DNA from: CAJXNP01 sp050305935 | Lineage (GTDB): Bacteria; Bacteroidota; Bacteroidia; Cytophagales; Cyclobacteriaceae | DNA length: 5,129 nucleotides | Assembly (NCBI GenBank): GCA_050305935.1 | Contig: JBNLGG010000133.1 | Coordinates: 1-5,129, forward strand | Direction of reading: 5' to 3' | The notes under the pieces: model-generated | Database searches by the model: none | What the model saw: the letters and a program-made list of their open reading frames with translations, nothing else | Told to the model about the DNA's origin: nothing | Position numbers and translations under genes: made by a program | In this document: positions 1 through 5,129 of the stretch, piece after piece | How the letters are laid out: every line of letters starts with the position of its first letter | How positions within the stretch are numbered: the stretch's first letter is position 1

Positions 1-560
1 GTACACGGCTCACACCCTACACTTAAATACCCCTTGGCTTCCAATGGATGCTCGGGCAATTTAAACTCCTTTCTGTAGGCAAAAATGTCTTTGGGGCTCC
101 AATCCAAAATGGGGTGAAAACGGGTACAACCATGAGGTGCGGACTGCAGGACTGACATGGCTTTCCTGGTCGCGCTTTGATCAGCGCGTACACCATTGAT
201 CCAAATGTCATGGTGCATTAATATCTTCTCTAAGGGTTGTGTTTTATTTAGGTAGCAGCAATGATCAGGATCAGAAGTGAAAAGTAGCTGTCCATCATCT
301 CCTTTTTGAAGGTTCTTTGGAACCTCTGGTTTGAGATCCACGAGATTGATCCCAAATAAATCAGTGATTTGATCCCTGAATTCAATGGTTTCCGGGAAGT
401 GGTAACCAGTGTTAATAAAGACTACGGGAATGGTGTTATCGATCCTGCTCAGCATATGCAGGAGAGGCAAAGAGTGCGTTTGAAATGAAGAGGTGGTAAA
501 CAGTAATTTTCCCTCCTCTTTAAATTTTAATATTTGATCCCTTATTTCCTCAAAAGTCAC
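1..560 (-). CDS. cysH: Assimilatory adenylylsulfate (APS/PAPS) reductase, 3' end cut by window
   Basis: This cytoplasmic enzyme of sulfate assimilation reduces activated sulfate (APS or PAPS) to sulfite with electrons from thioredoxin. An uninterrupted minus-strand frame of 186 codons runs off the window start. Visible features are the nucleotide-binding loop region (TTSSFQTH, residues 22-29), the family segment INTGYHFPET (49-58), paired cysteines C101-C102, a WINGVRADQSATR stretch (120-132) and GCEPC (182-186). The CC plus CxxC set is what ligates the [4Fe-4S] cluster in APS reductases, so APS is the likelier substrate; PAPS-only enzymes lack it. The catalytic C-terminal cysteine motif (ECGLH-like) would lie just outside the window, so perhaps 20-30 residues are missing. 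No ATG exists between the in-frame stop TAA (574-576) and the conserved region. GTG at 558-560 is the best start: it follows GGTAGGT and lies about 24 bases after a Bacteroidota -7 box. The short N-terminus, compared with enterobacterial CysH, is familiar for this phylum. Family assignment is very secure; the start is moderately so. Confidence 0.93.
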   Translation of the reverse strand, partial: MTFEEIRDQILKFKEEGKLLFTTSSFQTHSLPLLHMLSRIDNTIPVVFINTGYHFPETIEFRDQITDLFGINLVDLKPEVPKNLQKGDDGQLLFTSDPDHCCYLNKTQPLEKILMHHDIWINGVRADQSATRKAMSVLQSAPHGCTRFHPILDWSPKDIFAYRKEFKLPEHPLEAKGYLSVGCEPC

Positions 561-583
561 ACCTACCGCTTTTTATTGCTGCG

Positions 584-591
584 CAAATATA
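584..591 (-). promoter_or_regulatory. Putative Bacteroidota -7 promoter element for cysH
   Basis: On the minus strand this reads TATATTTG, an exact match to the Bacteroidota -7 consensus TAnnTTTG. It ends 24 bases before the proposed GTG start of cysH, so a transcript would have a leader of only about 15-20 bases. I see no TTG at the expected -33 distance, only T-rich sequence, so this is a half-match. It supports transcription of cysH independent of the upstream small gene, and it argues against a riboswitch in a long leader. Confidence 0.5.
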
Positions 592-653
592 TAAAAAGGA
601 ACGGGTAGAAATAAATATGGGGTTAATTTATTGGTAGGTCAGTACGTGAAAAG

Positions 654-1010
654 TCAGGAGACTTCCTTTAAAATCAATTCATTGCCAGTCAATGCAAAAA
701 ACAGATTTTGGAGTTCATGCACGTACCTGATCTTTTTTGCGTCTGTATTATGAATATTTACCATCGCAAAATCATCAGACAATTCTATTTTTACACCATT
801 GAGATAAAAAGTATACAACTCTTCCGTGCTAGTGACATAGAAAAAACCGAAATTTTCCAGCCAGGTGACATTTAAATCAACTCCCTCAACACTACCGCTA
901 TTTCGCAAATATACCAGGTCAATATTCTTTTCGTTCAGTTGTACTATCTGACCGGAATAAAAGATAAAATTTCCTTCTCGTAATTCACCTTCCAACAACT
1001 CTGGTACCAT
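654..1010 (-). CDS. Small conserved protein of unknown function (YVHxLQNLxFALTG motif)
   Basis: This is a 118-residue soluble protein with no signal peptide or membrane segment. It is acidic at the N-terminus (LLEGELREGN, residues 5-14). The end is distinctive: IRYVHELQNLFFALTGNEL (residues 94-112), preceded by a WLENFGF segment (50-56) and FYLNGVKIEL (68-77). From memory, the same order (LRxGN near the start, W-L-x-x-F-G-F in the middle, YVHxLQNLYFALTGEEL at the end) occurs in small hypothetical proteins of Bacteroidota chromosomes, prophages and phages. I know no function and do not assign one. It lies between the response regulator (146 bases upstream) and cysH (93 bases downstream) on the same strand, and its link to either is unclear. 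The start ATG (1008-1010) overlaps one arm of an 8-base inverted repeat. No canonical TAnnTTTG box was found upstream. The motif match makes it a real gene rather than a chance frame. Confidence 0.8.
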   Translation of the reverse strand: MVPELLEGELREGNFIFYSGQIVQLNEKNIDLVYLRNSGSVEGVDLNVTWLENFGFFYVTSTEELYTFYLNGVKIELSDDFAMVNIHNTDAKKIRYVHELQNLFFALTGNELILKEVS

Positions 1011-1043
1011 AGCATAAAAAATTTATAACAATCCGATGCTATG
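1008..1043 (-). repeat. 8-base inverted repeat spanning the start codon of the 118-residue gene
   Basis: CATAGCAT (1008-1015) and ATGCTATG (1036-1043) are perfect inverted copies separated by 20 AT-rich bases. Read as minus-strand RNA, the upstream arm could pair with the arm containing the AUG start codon at 1010-1008 and mask it. A repeat of this size is expected by chance a few times in a window this long, so only its placement on the start codon makes it notable. Confidence 0.35.
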
Positions 1044-1103
1044 TTTCGAAAAATTATGCCAATCAAAAATTAAGCATTTTTTGAGCCGGTGATGAGTTTT
1101 GTA

Positions 1104-1130
1104 TTTTAACCCAATCCCAAATTGGGAAAA
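1104..1130 (-). terminator. Possible hairpin downstream of the response-regulator operon
   Basis: CCCAAT (1110-1115) and ATTGGG (1121-1126) form a six-base-pair stem with a five-base loop. Outside it, TTTT (1104-1107) could pair with AAAA (1127-1130) across a two-base bulge. It lies about 26 bases past the TGA of the response regulator, where a terminator would be expected. On the minus strand no clear run of T follows the stem (the next bases are TACAAAAC), so a classical intrinsic terminator is not established. It could be only a stabilising 3' hairpin. Confidence 0.3.
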
Positions 1131-1155
1131 GTTGTCTTTTTTTGAGAGTGAAAAA

Positions 1156-1935
1156 TCACAAGAACAAATCTCCGTCCAACCACCTTTTAAACTCGTTTAT
1201 CCGCTCCCTGGCCACAATGGCATCCATCGTCGCATTGCCTTTAAGGCAAATACGCAAGCGACTGTTTGACCACGAAACAATATCGTCAAATGACCCCAGG
1301 GAAATGATAAATTTTCGGTTAATGCGGAAAAACCCTGATGGATCGAGTTGCTCCTGCACCTGGTCCATCGTACTGTCAATGATATAGGATTTTTGATCCC
1401 TCGTTTTAATAAAGGTAGCCTTCTCTTTGCTTTCAAAATAGAGTATCTCTTCTGTTGAAATAGATTTTATGTGTTCTCCAATTTTGACAATGTACCGTTC
1501 CTTATAACTTTTCTTGGCAAAGGCCTGATAGACCTTACGGATCACCTCAGGATCCAGGAAGGAAAGTGTAGAAAACTGATCTTTTAATGATGATAACTTT
1601 TTAATCGCTTGCCGCACATCTTTTTCCTGGATGGGTTTTAACAAATAGTCGACACTATTCACTTGAAAAGCCTTAAGTGCATACTGATCGTATGATGTGG
1701 TAAAGATTACTGGCACACTAATTTGTACCTGTTTGAAAATTTCAAAGCTGAGACCATCAGCTAACTGAACGTCCAGAAAAATGACATCGGGCAATTCCCG
1801 ATTTTGAAACCAATGGACTGCGTTTCGCACAGTCTCAATCTTTCCAACTACCTCAATGGACGGATCTGCACTGGTAATTAATTTCGCTAATCTGTCGGCT
1901 GCTAAATGTTCGTCTTCTATAATGAGTGCCTTCAT
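1156..1935 (-). CDS. LytTR-family two-component response regulator
   Basis: This 259-residue cytoplasmic transcription regulator pairs with the histidine kinase encoded immediately upstream. The receiver domain covers about residues 1-115: acidic pocket E7-D8, phosphoacceptor D55 in FLDVQL, conserved T80, and K100 in LLKPI, so all key phosphotransfer residues are present. After a linker (about 116-145), the LytTR DNA-binding domain runs from about 146 to 252. Its hallmarks are YIVKIGEHIKSI, EILYFES, and FFRINRKFIISL (202-213). This is the usual length and order for AlgR/LytR-type regulators. The start ATG lies two bases after the kinase stop codon, so the two are almost certainly co-transcribed and translationally linked. 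Family knowledge says the phosphorylated regulator binds direct repeats, often upstream of its own operon or a neighbouring target. No repeat with the ~21-base period typical of LytTR sites stood out by eye. The physiological signal is unknown. Confidence 0.95.
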   Translation of the reverse strand: MKALIIEDEHLAADRLAKLITSADPSIEVVGKIETVRNAVHWFQNRELPDVIFLDVQLADGLSFEIFKQVQISVPVIFTTSYDQYALKAFQVNSVDYLLKPIQEKDVRQAIKKLSSLKDQFSTLSFLDPEVIRKVYQAFAKKSYKERYIVKIGEHIKSISTEEILYFESKEKATFIKTRDQKSYIIDSTMDQVQEQLDPSGFFRINRKFIISLGSFDDIVSWSNSRLRICLKGNATMDAIVARERINEFKRWLDGDLFL

Positions 1936-1937
1936 AA

Positions 1938-2969
1938 TTACGCAATTATCAGGGGAATGGAAACGATGAACTGATCTTCATTATCTTCAATTTGTATGTC
2001 TTTACCGCACAGCATTTGGTAGCGCTGGGAAATATTGGCAAGGCCTATTCCTGTTCCTCTTTCATAAAGCTGCTTTTTGTTTTTTTTATTGGAAAAGATT
2101 AACCGACTGTCTTTGGACTGAATCAATATCTCCAGCGGCTTTTCACTGGAAACCTCATTATGTTTGATCGCATTTTCGAGAATAATCTGCATGGCAAGAG
2201 GTAATACTAAATGTTGGTCCGTTTGCCCGTTCAATTGAAATCCCACTCGAAGATTCTCCCCAAAACGTATTTTCTGTAGAAAGATGTAATCATGTAAAAA
2301 GACAAGTTCATCCGAGAGCAAAGCTAGGTCTGTATTTTGGCTGTCCAGCACATAACGGTAAATACCAGACAACTTATTGATGTATTGAACGGCCAGGTTC
2401 TGATCATCATACACCAGGGATGCCAGGGTGTTTAGGCTGTTGAAAAGAAAATGAGGGTTAACCTGGTTTTTTAACGATTCATATTGAGTGGCAATTTTTT
2501 CCTTTTCCAGTTTCTCTGCCTTAACGGCCTCGCCTTTCCAGTTCTTGATAAATTCAATCCCCGAAAAAAACATAGAAATGGCTAGCGCAATGTAAACCGG
2601 CATCTGCGCATTAGCCACCAGGTCTGAAAATGAGGGGCTGAATTCCGGGTTGAAAAGAAGCCTTACAGAAAAATACCAGATGAGTACGGAGGCAATAAAA
2701 GAGTACCCGGCAAGCAGTGTCAGATTAATAAAAAACCCTTTGACCGGGCGCTCCCCGGTATAGTGCTTTTCAGCAACCTTGTTGGAAATATAAGTGCATC
2801 CGTAGCCCAACACATAGGTATAGATTAAACTCATGAACATGTGTCGCCAGTTCTGGAGAAATGCTTCCCCTCCAAAATAGCACTTCGGACAAAGCATAAA
2901 ACCTATAATAAGCCCCATCCCCGTTATGATGATGAATTCTCTCAGTTTCGATTTGAAAAATGGGTTCAT
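1938..2969 (-). CDS. LytS/YehU-type membrane sensor histidine kinase
   Basis: This 343-residue inner-membrane kinase should autophosphorylate on histidine and pass phosphate to D55 of the LytTR regulator encoded two bases downstream. The N-terminal half has four likely membrane helices (about residues 11-27, 43-61, 79-101 and 122-141) joined by short loops, with no large periplasmic sensor domain. A coiled linker rich in K and E (about 146-165) leads to the His_kinase core. NQVNPHFLFNSLNTL (168-182) contains the phosphoacceptor H173. The ATPase part shows the N-box ENAIKHN (265-271) and the glycine box GTGIGL (305-310). Both catalytic halves are complete and the length is normal for the family. 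A CPKC motif (C27, C30) sits at the outer end of helix 1, where a small signal, metal or redox change could be sensed; that is inference. The gene follows the TPR-like protein gene by 33 bases, and the three co-oriented genes look like one transcription unit. Specificity is unknown. Confidence 0.95.
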   Translation of the reverse strand: MNPFFKSKLREFIIITGMGLIIGFMLCPKCYFGGEAFLQNWRHMFMSLIYTYVLGYGCTYISNKVAEKHYTGERPVKGFFINLTLLAGYSFIASVLIWYFSVRLLFNPEFSPSFSDLVANAQMPVYIALAISMFFSGIEFIKNWKGEAVKAEKLEKEKIATQYESLKNQVNPHFLFNSLNTLASLVYDDQNLAVQYINKLSGIYRYVLDSQNTDLALLSDELVFLHDYIFLQKIRFGENLRVGFQLNGQTDQHLVLPLAMQIILENAIKHNEVSSEKPLEILIQSKDSRLIFSNKKNKKQLYERGTGIGLANISQRYQMLCGKDIQIEDNEDQFIVSIPLIIA

Positions 2970-3002
2970 TTTATTGGCTTATTGGATACACCTGAAAGCG
3001 TT

Positions 3003-3641
3003 TTATTGACATGCTTGGGTAAGTTGTTGAGCCATTGTTTTACCCCAGACAGGTGCCAATTTATCAACAGGCTGTTCATTTTCCAATTTTTCGGCTGCAC
3101 CTTTCATCATATTGCAGGCATCTGTTACGTCATTCCCAAAAAACTGATCGGTCCCAAATTTCATCTGCCCCATCATCAGCAGGGCGCGTGGGTTACCAGG
3201 ATTGATGACCAACGCCTTTTGAAAGGACCCCATTGATAACTGACTGTACTGAGCTCCACGGACTTGTGGATCAACTACGAGTCGCATCATATAAATATAA
3301 CCTTGCAGCGTCTCTATTTCATCATTATCAGTTGAAATCGATTTACACAAATCGAGATTCTTCTGCGCTGCGTCCAGTATCTTATCATGCCTGGAAACGT
3401 CTTTTTCCTGATGGGTCATCCATATGTATCCCAGGGATGCATAGTATGCAGGCAACCATTTTTCGGGCTCTGCCTGGCTGATCCGCTCAAACTGAGAAAC
3501 TGCCGCCTGAAGGTCTTCAATTGACTGCTGCCCGTAAAGCTTCTCAAGGGCTCCGGACATTGATTTTTCGTACTTGCTGTCATTGGCATGAACAGTAAAG
3601 ACGGCGATCAGGCCTACGAGTACTAAAACTAATTTTTTCAT
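3003..3641 (-). CDS. Secreted TPR-like protein encoded with the two-component system
   Basis: This 212-residue protein is predicted to be exported. It has a lysine-starting signal peptide with a hydrophobic core (residues 3-16) and a likely cut after VHA (about residue 19). The mature part is all-helical and TPR-like. Helix pairs are visible around residues 38-75 (SIEDLQAAVSQFERI followed by PAYYASLGYIWM), 87-121, and most clearly 136-161 (SFQKALVINPGNPRALLMMGQM). The segments RLVVDPQVRG (120-129), QFFGND (166-171) and PVWGK (197-201) match a Bacteroidota family I recall, whose members have the same layout and length. No catalytic residues are evident, so a periplasmic scaffold or signal-relay role is the best guess. 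It starts 26 bases after the original stop of the receptor relic and ends 33 bases before the kinase gene, which suggests an ancestral receptor, TPR protein, kinase, regulator operon. No clear -7 box was seen in the short upstream gap, so its promoter may lie before or within the relic. Confidence 0.85.
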   Translation of the reverse strand: MKKLVLVLVGLIAVFTVHANDSKYEKSMSGALEKLYGQQSIEDLQAAVSQFERISQAEPEKWLPAYYASLGYIWMTHQEKDVSRHDKILDAAQKNLDLCKSISTDNDEIETLQGYIYMMRLVVDPQVRGAQYSQLSMGSFQKALVINPGNPRALLMMGQMKFGTDQFFGNDVTDACNMMKGAAEKLENEQPVDKLAPVWGKTMAQQLTQACQ

Positions 3642-3667
3642 GTTGTATAAATTTAAAGGTTACGCTT

Positions 3668-4434
3668 TTATAGATTGTTTAATAGGTTTGCTTCTTTGTC
3701 TTTTTTAATGGTTATAAAACACCCCAGGAAGATGAGCCGCTTTGCCTGGGACATGACCGGGACAGAATCGTAACACCGTTCTCATTTGGTACCGTACTGT
3801 ACTGGAAACGAAATTCCTGGCTAAAACCCGATAGATTGGAAACTGAGAAATGAAAGATCACACTGGATTTAAAAAGAAAACTGAAATTGGCACTCACATC
3901 ATGATAAGGCTGTATGCGCGCTTTCTGAAATTTCTCTTTACTAGGGACGTCATATTTTCTTGCGCTGGTAAAATGATAGATCAATCCAATCTGCGATCGC
4001 ATTTCCTCAAAGAATTGCTTGTAGACAGCCGACAAGTTATGATTGGAAACAACATCCAAAGGCCTGAGAATGACTGCCTTTTTATCATCGTTGGCCTCAA
4101 ATGATCCGCCAGAAAAGACCACCTCATCAATCAGATTTACATCCTCTTTCATGGAAATGGATAAAGTGAGAGAAGATTCCTCTAGAAAAATCCCTTCCTC
4201 ATAACGTCTACAGCCAAGAGAGGTCACCACCAGTGTATGCTCTCCGGTTCCTTCTGTAATTAATGGAAATTTACCCTCTGCATCAACGGCAGCTCCTTCG
4301 TAAGTGCCCGCCAAAAAAACATTGGCACCAATTAATGATACACCCTTTTGATCAGTGACATTACCACTGATGTATATTTGCGGGCAGGCAGTGGTTGATG
4401 TCAGCAGAAATAGGGAGACAAGTAGGTATTCCAT
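3668..4434 (-). pseudogene. Internally deleted and frameshifted TonB-dependent receptor (carboxypeptidase-like N-domain plus barrel C-terminus)
   Basis: Intact relatives are outer-membrane receptors of roughly 750-800 residues that import or sense ligands. Here the first frame gives only 240 residues. Residues 1-18 resemble a signal peptide, though one without the usual basic start. Residues 21-96 form a carboxypeptidase-regulatory-like domain (ISGNVTDQKGVSLIGANVFL, SLGCRRYEE, ISMKE). Residues 101-128 match the pre-plug linker (LIDEVVFSGGSFEANDDKKA, then LRPLDVV). At about residue 129 the sequence jumps to final barrel strands (NHNLSAVYKQFFEEMRSQIG, YDVPSKEKFQKA, IQPYHDVSANFSF), so plug and most strands are missing. 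After ENGV (219-221) the frame drifts into a tail unlike the family and stops at 3712. Restoring one T near 3772 on the minus strand gives YDSVPVMSQAKRLIFLGCFI followed by a lysine-rich end and stop at 3668-3670, the expected receptor C-terminus. An in-frame stop just upstream fixes the start at 4434. Import function is almost surely lost; an assembly error is the main alternative. Confidence 0.82.
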
Positions 4435-4448
4435 GTTCGATTATTTAA

Positions 4449-4476
4449 ACCAAATGTCTTTGGTAGGGTACATTTG
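4449..4476. promoter_or_regulatory. Overlapping inverted repeats in the divergent intergenic region
   Basis: Two perfect dyads share bases. ACCAAA (4449-4454) pairs with TTTGGT (4459-4464) across a four-base loop. CAAATGT (4451-4457) pairs with ACATTTG (4470-4476) across 12 bases. They lie 15-42 bases upstream of the receptor-relic ATG, in the position of an operator or leader hairpin. The outer arms also hold -7-like octamers: TACATTTG on plus (4469-4476, an exact TAnnTTTG match) and GACATTTG on minus (4458-4451, one mismatch). Whether this is a regulator site, a bidirectional promoter or chance cannot be decided by eye. Confidence 0.4.
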
Positions 4477-4567
4477 TTAAAAAGAACCTTACCGAACCGT
4501 CGAAAAAAAGGGATAAAATGTTACCGATATTTAATGAGTCATTTTTCCATTTTTAAGGATGTTATGA

Positions 4568-4575
4568 TATATTTG
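4568..4575 (+). promoter_or_regulatory. Putative Bacteroidota -7 promoter element for the DUF6089 gene
   Basis: TATATTTG is an exact match to TAnnTTTG and lies 71 bases before the ATG at 4647, giving an expected leader of about 60-65 bases. The same octamer precedes cysH on the other strand. There is no clear TTG at the -33 distance; that stretch is T-rich instead. The leader also contains a short palindrome, TTGATCATCAA (4609-4619), of uncertain meaning. Confidence 0.5.
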
Positions 4576-4646
4576 TTACTTAGTGGTATAACAGCGCCAT
4601 TAAAAACATTGATCATCAACCTGAAAAATCAGCTAATTAATACTCT

Positions 4647-5129
4647 ATGAAGAAAATTATTCTGATTGCAATAACCATTCTTCTCTTCAACGAACTTTCC
4701 CTGGCACAGGGTCGAAATTTCAGGAACAGGTCTTTTATCGTTGGAGCAGGTACTGGTGCAGCCTTTTATTTTGGGGATTTGGCGAAAGACGGGACTTTTC
4801 GTTTTGTGAAACCAAATTTTGCACTAAGCGGCAGGTATAATTTCCATGATCGTTTCAGCGTGGAGTCGCAATTGACGTGGTTTATGCTGACTGGCGACGA
4901 CAGTAAGGATCCCGTTAAAGAATTAAGAAACCTTTCATTTACGAGTCACAATTTTGAGTTGAATGTTCTGGCTCATATTAGCCTGTTCCAGGAGGCTATA
5001 AAATTTTACCAGCGACCATTCGCCAATCCATATATTTACGCCGGAATAGGTTTGGTAAACTTCAATCCAACCGCACGGTTAGAAGGTGAAAAATATAATT
5101 TGAGAAAATTGCAAACTGAGGGCCCAGAG
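4647..5129 (+). CDS. DUF6089-type outer-membrane beta-barrel protein, 3' end cut by window
   Basis: The first 161 codons are visible and the frame is open to the window end. The protein begins with a clear signal peptide (MKKIILIAITILLFNELSLA, residues 1-20), so it is exported. The mature part shows the alternating pattern of outer-membrane strands. GAGTGAAFYFGDLAKDGTF (33-51) is followed by a strand ending PNFALSGRYNF (56-66), then ESQLTWFMLTGDDS (73-86), RNLSFTSHNFELN (94-106) and NPYIYAGIGLVNFNPTARL (127-145). The combination YFGDL, LTWFxLTGDDS, RNLSFxSxNFE and a GxGLxxFNP strand is what I know from the DUF6089 family of Bacteroidota, usually about 200-300 residues long. Its molecular role is not known to me; it is best described as a structural or assembly-related outer-membrane barrel. 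It is transcribed divergently from the receptor relic across 212 bases that carry its likely promoter. No Shine-Dalgarno sequence precedes the ATG, as is normal for the phylum. Confidence 0.85.
   Translation, partial: MKKIILIAITILLFNELSLAQGRNFRNRSFIVGAGTGAAFYFGDLAKDGTFRFVKPNFALSGRYNFHDRFSVESQLTWFMLTGDDSKDPVKELRNLSFTSHNFELNVLAHISLFQEAIKFYQRPFANPYIYAGIGLVNFNPTARLEGEKYNLRKLQTEGPE

Noticed and set aside
23..211. Minus-strand 62-residue frame beginning MTFGSMVYALIK
   Set aside because: It is a different frame of the same strand as cysH. The cysH frame carries continuous family motifs across the whole region, so this is a shadow.
561..639. ACCTACC (561-567) complementary to GGTAGGT (633-639), which could mask the cysH ribosome-binding region
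   Set aside because: The likely cysH promoter at 584-591 lies between the two arms, so the distal arm would not be in the transcript. A seven-base match over 65 bases is also weak.
561..653. SAM-type or other riboswitch upstream of cysH
   Set aside because: Only 93 bases separate cysH from the upstream gene, and no conserved multi-helix core is visible. The promoter match predicts a leader below about 20 bases.
1142..1436. Plus-strand 81-residue and minus-strand 79-residue frames inside the response-regulator gene
   Set aside because: Both overlap the LytTR domain coding region in other frames, show no recognisable domain and have no start signals.
2841..3481. Two plus-strand frames (131 and 82 residues) antisense to the kinase and TPR-like genes
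   Set aside because: They lie opposite well-supported genes, have no recognisable domains and no promoter was found before them. They are best explained as antisense shadows.
3850..4104. Plus-strand 84-residue frame opposite the receptor relic
   Set aside because: It is antisense to residues with clear receptor similarity and has no domain of its own.
4381..4390. C17 of the receptor relic as a lipoprotein cysteine
   Set aside because: The residues before it (TTA) lack the usual leucine at -3, and intact receptors of this type normally have an ordinary signal peptide.

Overview
The window looks like a chromosomal piece of a Bacteroidota genome (Cytophagia or Flavobacteriia-like; the exact genus cannot be read). 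Four things suggest this. There is a DUF6089-type outer-membrane beta-barrel gene and a carboxypeptidase-regulatory-like/TonB-receptor relic. There is a LytS/LytTR two-component pair of the kind abundant in that phylum. Two intergenic sites match the Bacteroidota -7 promoter octamer TAnnTTTG. Start codons lack clear Shine-Dalgarno sequences, as is usual there. Base composition is moderately AT-rich, and no tRNA, rRNA, CRISPR array or insertion sequence was seen.

Layout. Positions 1-560 (minus) hold most of a cysH-type assimilatory APS/PAPS reductase, cut by the window start and probably starting at GTG. Positions 654-1010 (minus) hold a small 118-residue protein of unknown function with a C-terminal motif I recall from Bacteroidota phages and chromosomes. 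Positions 1156-3641 (minus) form a tight set transcribed in the order secreted TPR-like protein, four-helix membrane histidine kinase, LytTR response regulator, with gaps of 33 and 2 bases. Positions 3668-4434 (minus), directly upstream of that set, hold a broken gene: the first ~127 residues of a TonB-dependent receptor (signal peptide plus carboxypeptidase-like domain) joined in frame to the last ~110 residues of its barrel, with plug and most of the barrel missing. A one-base loss near 3772 then disrupts the conserved C-terminus. Positions 4435-4646 are a divergent intergenic region with inverted repeats and a good promoter match. Positions 4647-5129 (plus) hold the first 161 codons of a DUF6089 outer-membrane protein, cut by the window end.

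How it fits together. The receptor relic, TPR protein, kinase and regulator are co-oriented and closely spaced, so they look like one ancestral operon: surface receptor, periplasmic accessory protein, membrane sensor, DNA-binding regulator. Only the receptor is damaged, leaving an apparently intact signalling pair and its accessory protein without their probable outer-membrane partner. That decay is the most notable thing in the window. I found no evidence of an entirely new defence or mobile system.
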